Source: Pseudomonadota bacterium (GTDB lineage Bacteria; Pseudomonadota; Alphaproteobacteria; Reyranellales; Reyranellaceae). From it: a DNA stretch of 22,969 nt. The notes under the pieces are model-generated. The model saw only the letters and a list, made by a program, of their open reading frames with translations. It made no database searches and was not told the DNA's origin. Of this stretch, positions 21,588 to 22,969 are shown piece by piece (within the stretch, counting starts at the first letter, position 1; each line of letters begins with the position of its first letter). The DNA lies in NCBI GenBank assembly GCA_023436825.1, contig JAEZHS010000147.1, positions 1 through 22,969 of the forward strand, given 5' to 3'. The translations under genes and the position numbers were made by a program.

Positions 21588-22969
21588 CTACTCCGCCGCC
21601 TTCGGCACCGGCTCGAACCTCGCGTCGAAGTCGCGGATGGATTTTTCGACGGTGTCGGCGACCTGCTTCAGCTTCTCCTGGTTCACGACCTTCAGGCCGA
21701 ACAGGTCCTTCACGTAGAAGACGTCGACGGCGCGTTCCCCATAGGTGGTGATGTGAGCCGAGGCGATCTGCAGGTTCATGCGCGTCAGCGCGCGCGTCAC
21801 GACATGCAGGAAGCCCGGACGGTCGCGGCCGTTGACCTCGATCACGGTGAACGTGTCGGAGGCGTTGTTGTCGATCAGCACGCGCGGCTCGACGGTGAAG
21901 ACGCGGTCGCGTTTTGGCCACGACGAGCGTTGGCTGTCGAGCTCGCGCTGTATGTCGAGACGATTGGAGAGCGCGATCTCGACGCGGGCGGCCAGCCGCG
22001 CCAGTCGCTGCGGGCCGTCGAACGGCTTGCCCTCGAGGTCTTGGATCCAGAACGTGTCGAGCGCCATGCCGTTGGCCAGGGTGAAGATCTTGGCGTCGAC
22101 GATGTTGGCGCCGCTGATCGCCATGGCGCCGGCCAGGCGGGCGAACAGGCCGTGCGTGTCGAGGGTGTAGATCGTCACCTCGGTGACCGAGCGCTCGCTG
22201 TCGATGCGATGTTCGATGGCGAGCGGCTGATGCTCGCGCTCGGCGCGGCGGACAAGCTCGGCCTGGCGCGCCAGGGTGTCGGGATCGAACGACAGCCAAT
22301 AGGGCGCGTAACCACGCGCGAAATGCTCTTCGCGTTCGGCATCGGTCCAGCTCGCCAGGCGCTTGGCGACTTCGGCCTGGATCTGCTTGATGCGCTCGCC
22401 GCGGCCGCCCGACAGCGTGCCGCCCGACAGGACCTGCTCGGTGGCGTAGTAGAGCTGGCGCAGCAGGGCCGCCTTCCAGCCGTTCCACACGGTGGGTCCG
22501 ACGGCGCGGATGTCGCACACTGTCAACACCAGCAGGAGCCGCAGGCGTTGCGGCGATTGCACCAGGGCGGCGAAGGTGTCGATGGTCTTGGGATCCATCA
22601 GGTCGCGCTGGAAGGCGATGCCCGACATGGCGAGGTGGTAGCGCACCAGCCACGACACTGTCTCGGTCTCGGCGGCGCTGAGCCCCAGCCGCGGCCCGAG
22701 CTGCAGCGCCACGTCGGCGCCCAGCACAGAATGATCGCCGCCGCGGCCCTTGGCGATGTCGTGCAGCAGCACCGCGAGATAGAGCACCGGCCGCGACAGG
22801 ATCTTGTGCACCACCTCGGCCGACACCGGATGGTCCTCTTTCAGGGTGCCGTTCTCGATGCGCGAGAGGATGCCGATCGCCCGGATGGTGTGCTCGTCGA
22901 CCGTGTAGGTGTGATACATGTCGTGCTGCGTCTGGGCGACGACGCGGCCGAAATCGGGAATGAAGCGGC
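21588..22969 (-). CDS. glnD: [Protein-PII] uridylyltransferase/UMP-removing enzyme, C-terminal part
   Basis: The gene runs off the right edge; the visible 459 residues are the C-terminal half of GlnD, the bifunctional nitrogen sensor that uridylylates PII when glutamine is low and removes UMP when it is high. The HD phosphohydrolase domain is seen in MYHTYTVDEHTIRAIG and LLHDIAKGRGGDHS. Two glutamine-sensing ACT domains follow: EVTIYTLDTHGLFARLAGAM and VIEVNGRDRPGFLHVVTRAL. The missing upstream part would hold the nucleotidyltransferase domain. The reading frame is intact to the edge and the C-terminus is complete. Confidence 0.96.
   Translation of the reverse strand, partial: RFIPDFGRVVAQTQHDMYHTYTVDEHTIRAIGILSRIENGTLKEDHPVSAEVVHKILSRPVLYLAVLLHDIAKGRGGDHSVLGADVALQLGPRLGLSAAETETVSWLVRYHLAMSGIAFQRDLMDPKTIDTFAALVQSPQRLRLLLVLTVCDIRAVGPTVWNGWKAALLRQLYYATEQVLSGGTLSGGRGERIKQIQAEVAKRLASWTDAEREEHFARGYAPYWLSFDPDTLARQAELVRRAEREHQPLAIEHRIDSERSVTEVTIYTLDTHGLFARLAGAMAISGANIVDAKIFTLANGMALDTFWIQDLEGKPFDGPQRLARLAARVEIALSNRLDIQRELDSQRSSWPKRDRVFTVEPRVLIDNNASDTFTVIEVNGRDRPGFLHVVTRALTRMNLQIASAHITTYGERAVDVFYVKDLFGLKVVNQEKLKQVADTVEKSIRDFDARFEPVPKAAE

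Overview
The window is high-GC DNA (roughly two thirds G+C by eye) of alphaproteobacterial character. This rests on the divergent hemE / pyruvate-dikinase-regulator pair, the hemE-hemH-hemJ cluster, an orphan Bug-type solute receptor and a GlnD with C-terminal ACT domains. The mix would fit a Rhodospirillales/Reyranella-like soil or water bacterium, but that placement is inference. No rRNA, tRNA, CRISPR array, transposase or phage gene was seen.

Layout, left to right. (1) 93-5009, plus strand: an RND multidrug-type efflux pump, a short-chain dehydrogenase, and an exported single-cysteine MsrA. (2) 5028-6930: an MFS transporter and a TetR regulator, divergent, with two matching 16-bp palindromes between them; one abuts the MFS promoter -10 box. 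(3) 6931-7633: mostly non-coding, with a good orphan sigma70-type promoter and an unlisted 43-codon gene with a strong Shine-Dalgarno, divergent from a LysR regulator. (4) 7655-9373: LysR regulator, an unrecognised 120-aa protein and an NTF2/SnoaL-like protein. (5) 17889 down to 9360, minus strand: a long closely packed series hemE-hemH-hemJ, a C45-family acyltransferase/hydrolase, two paralogous polytopic membrane proteins (PTPS-related, glycosyltransferase-like), and an M20 metallopeptidase homologue with altered metal ligands. (6) 17890-18212: the hemE/PPSR intergenic region, the position where several alphaproteobacteria carry the chromosomal origin. (7) 18213-20460, plus strand: PPSR, a small secreted cysteine-containing protein and a Bug receptor. 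(8) 20519-21186: a Phd-like antitoxin and a PIN toxin whose usual catalytic Glu is Lys. (9) 21187-21587: lower-GC DNA with a degraded small membrane-protein frame. (10) 21588 to the end, minus strand: the C-terminal part of GlnD.

The most informative structure is in 12160-14400. The membrane-protein gene has been duplicated in tandem together with the last ~22 codons of the upstream C45 gene. A further decayed C-terminal piece plus 3' flank lies between the two intact copies, so the locus probably once held three units. Both intact copies appear to start at TTG two bases after the C45 (or C45-remnant) stop codon. No clearly new multi-gene system was found; the better leads are this duplication, the two divergently altered enzymes (M20 and PIN), the paired operators and the hemE-PPSR gap.
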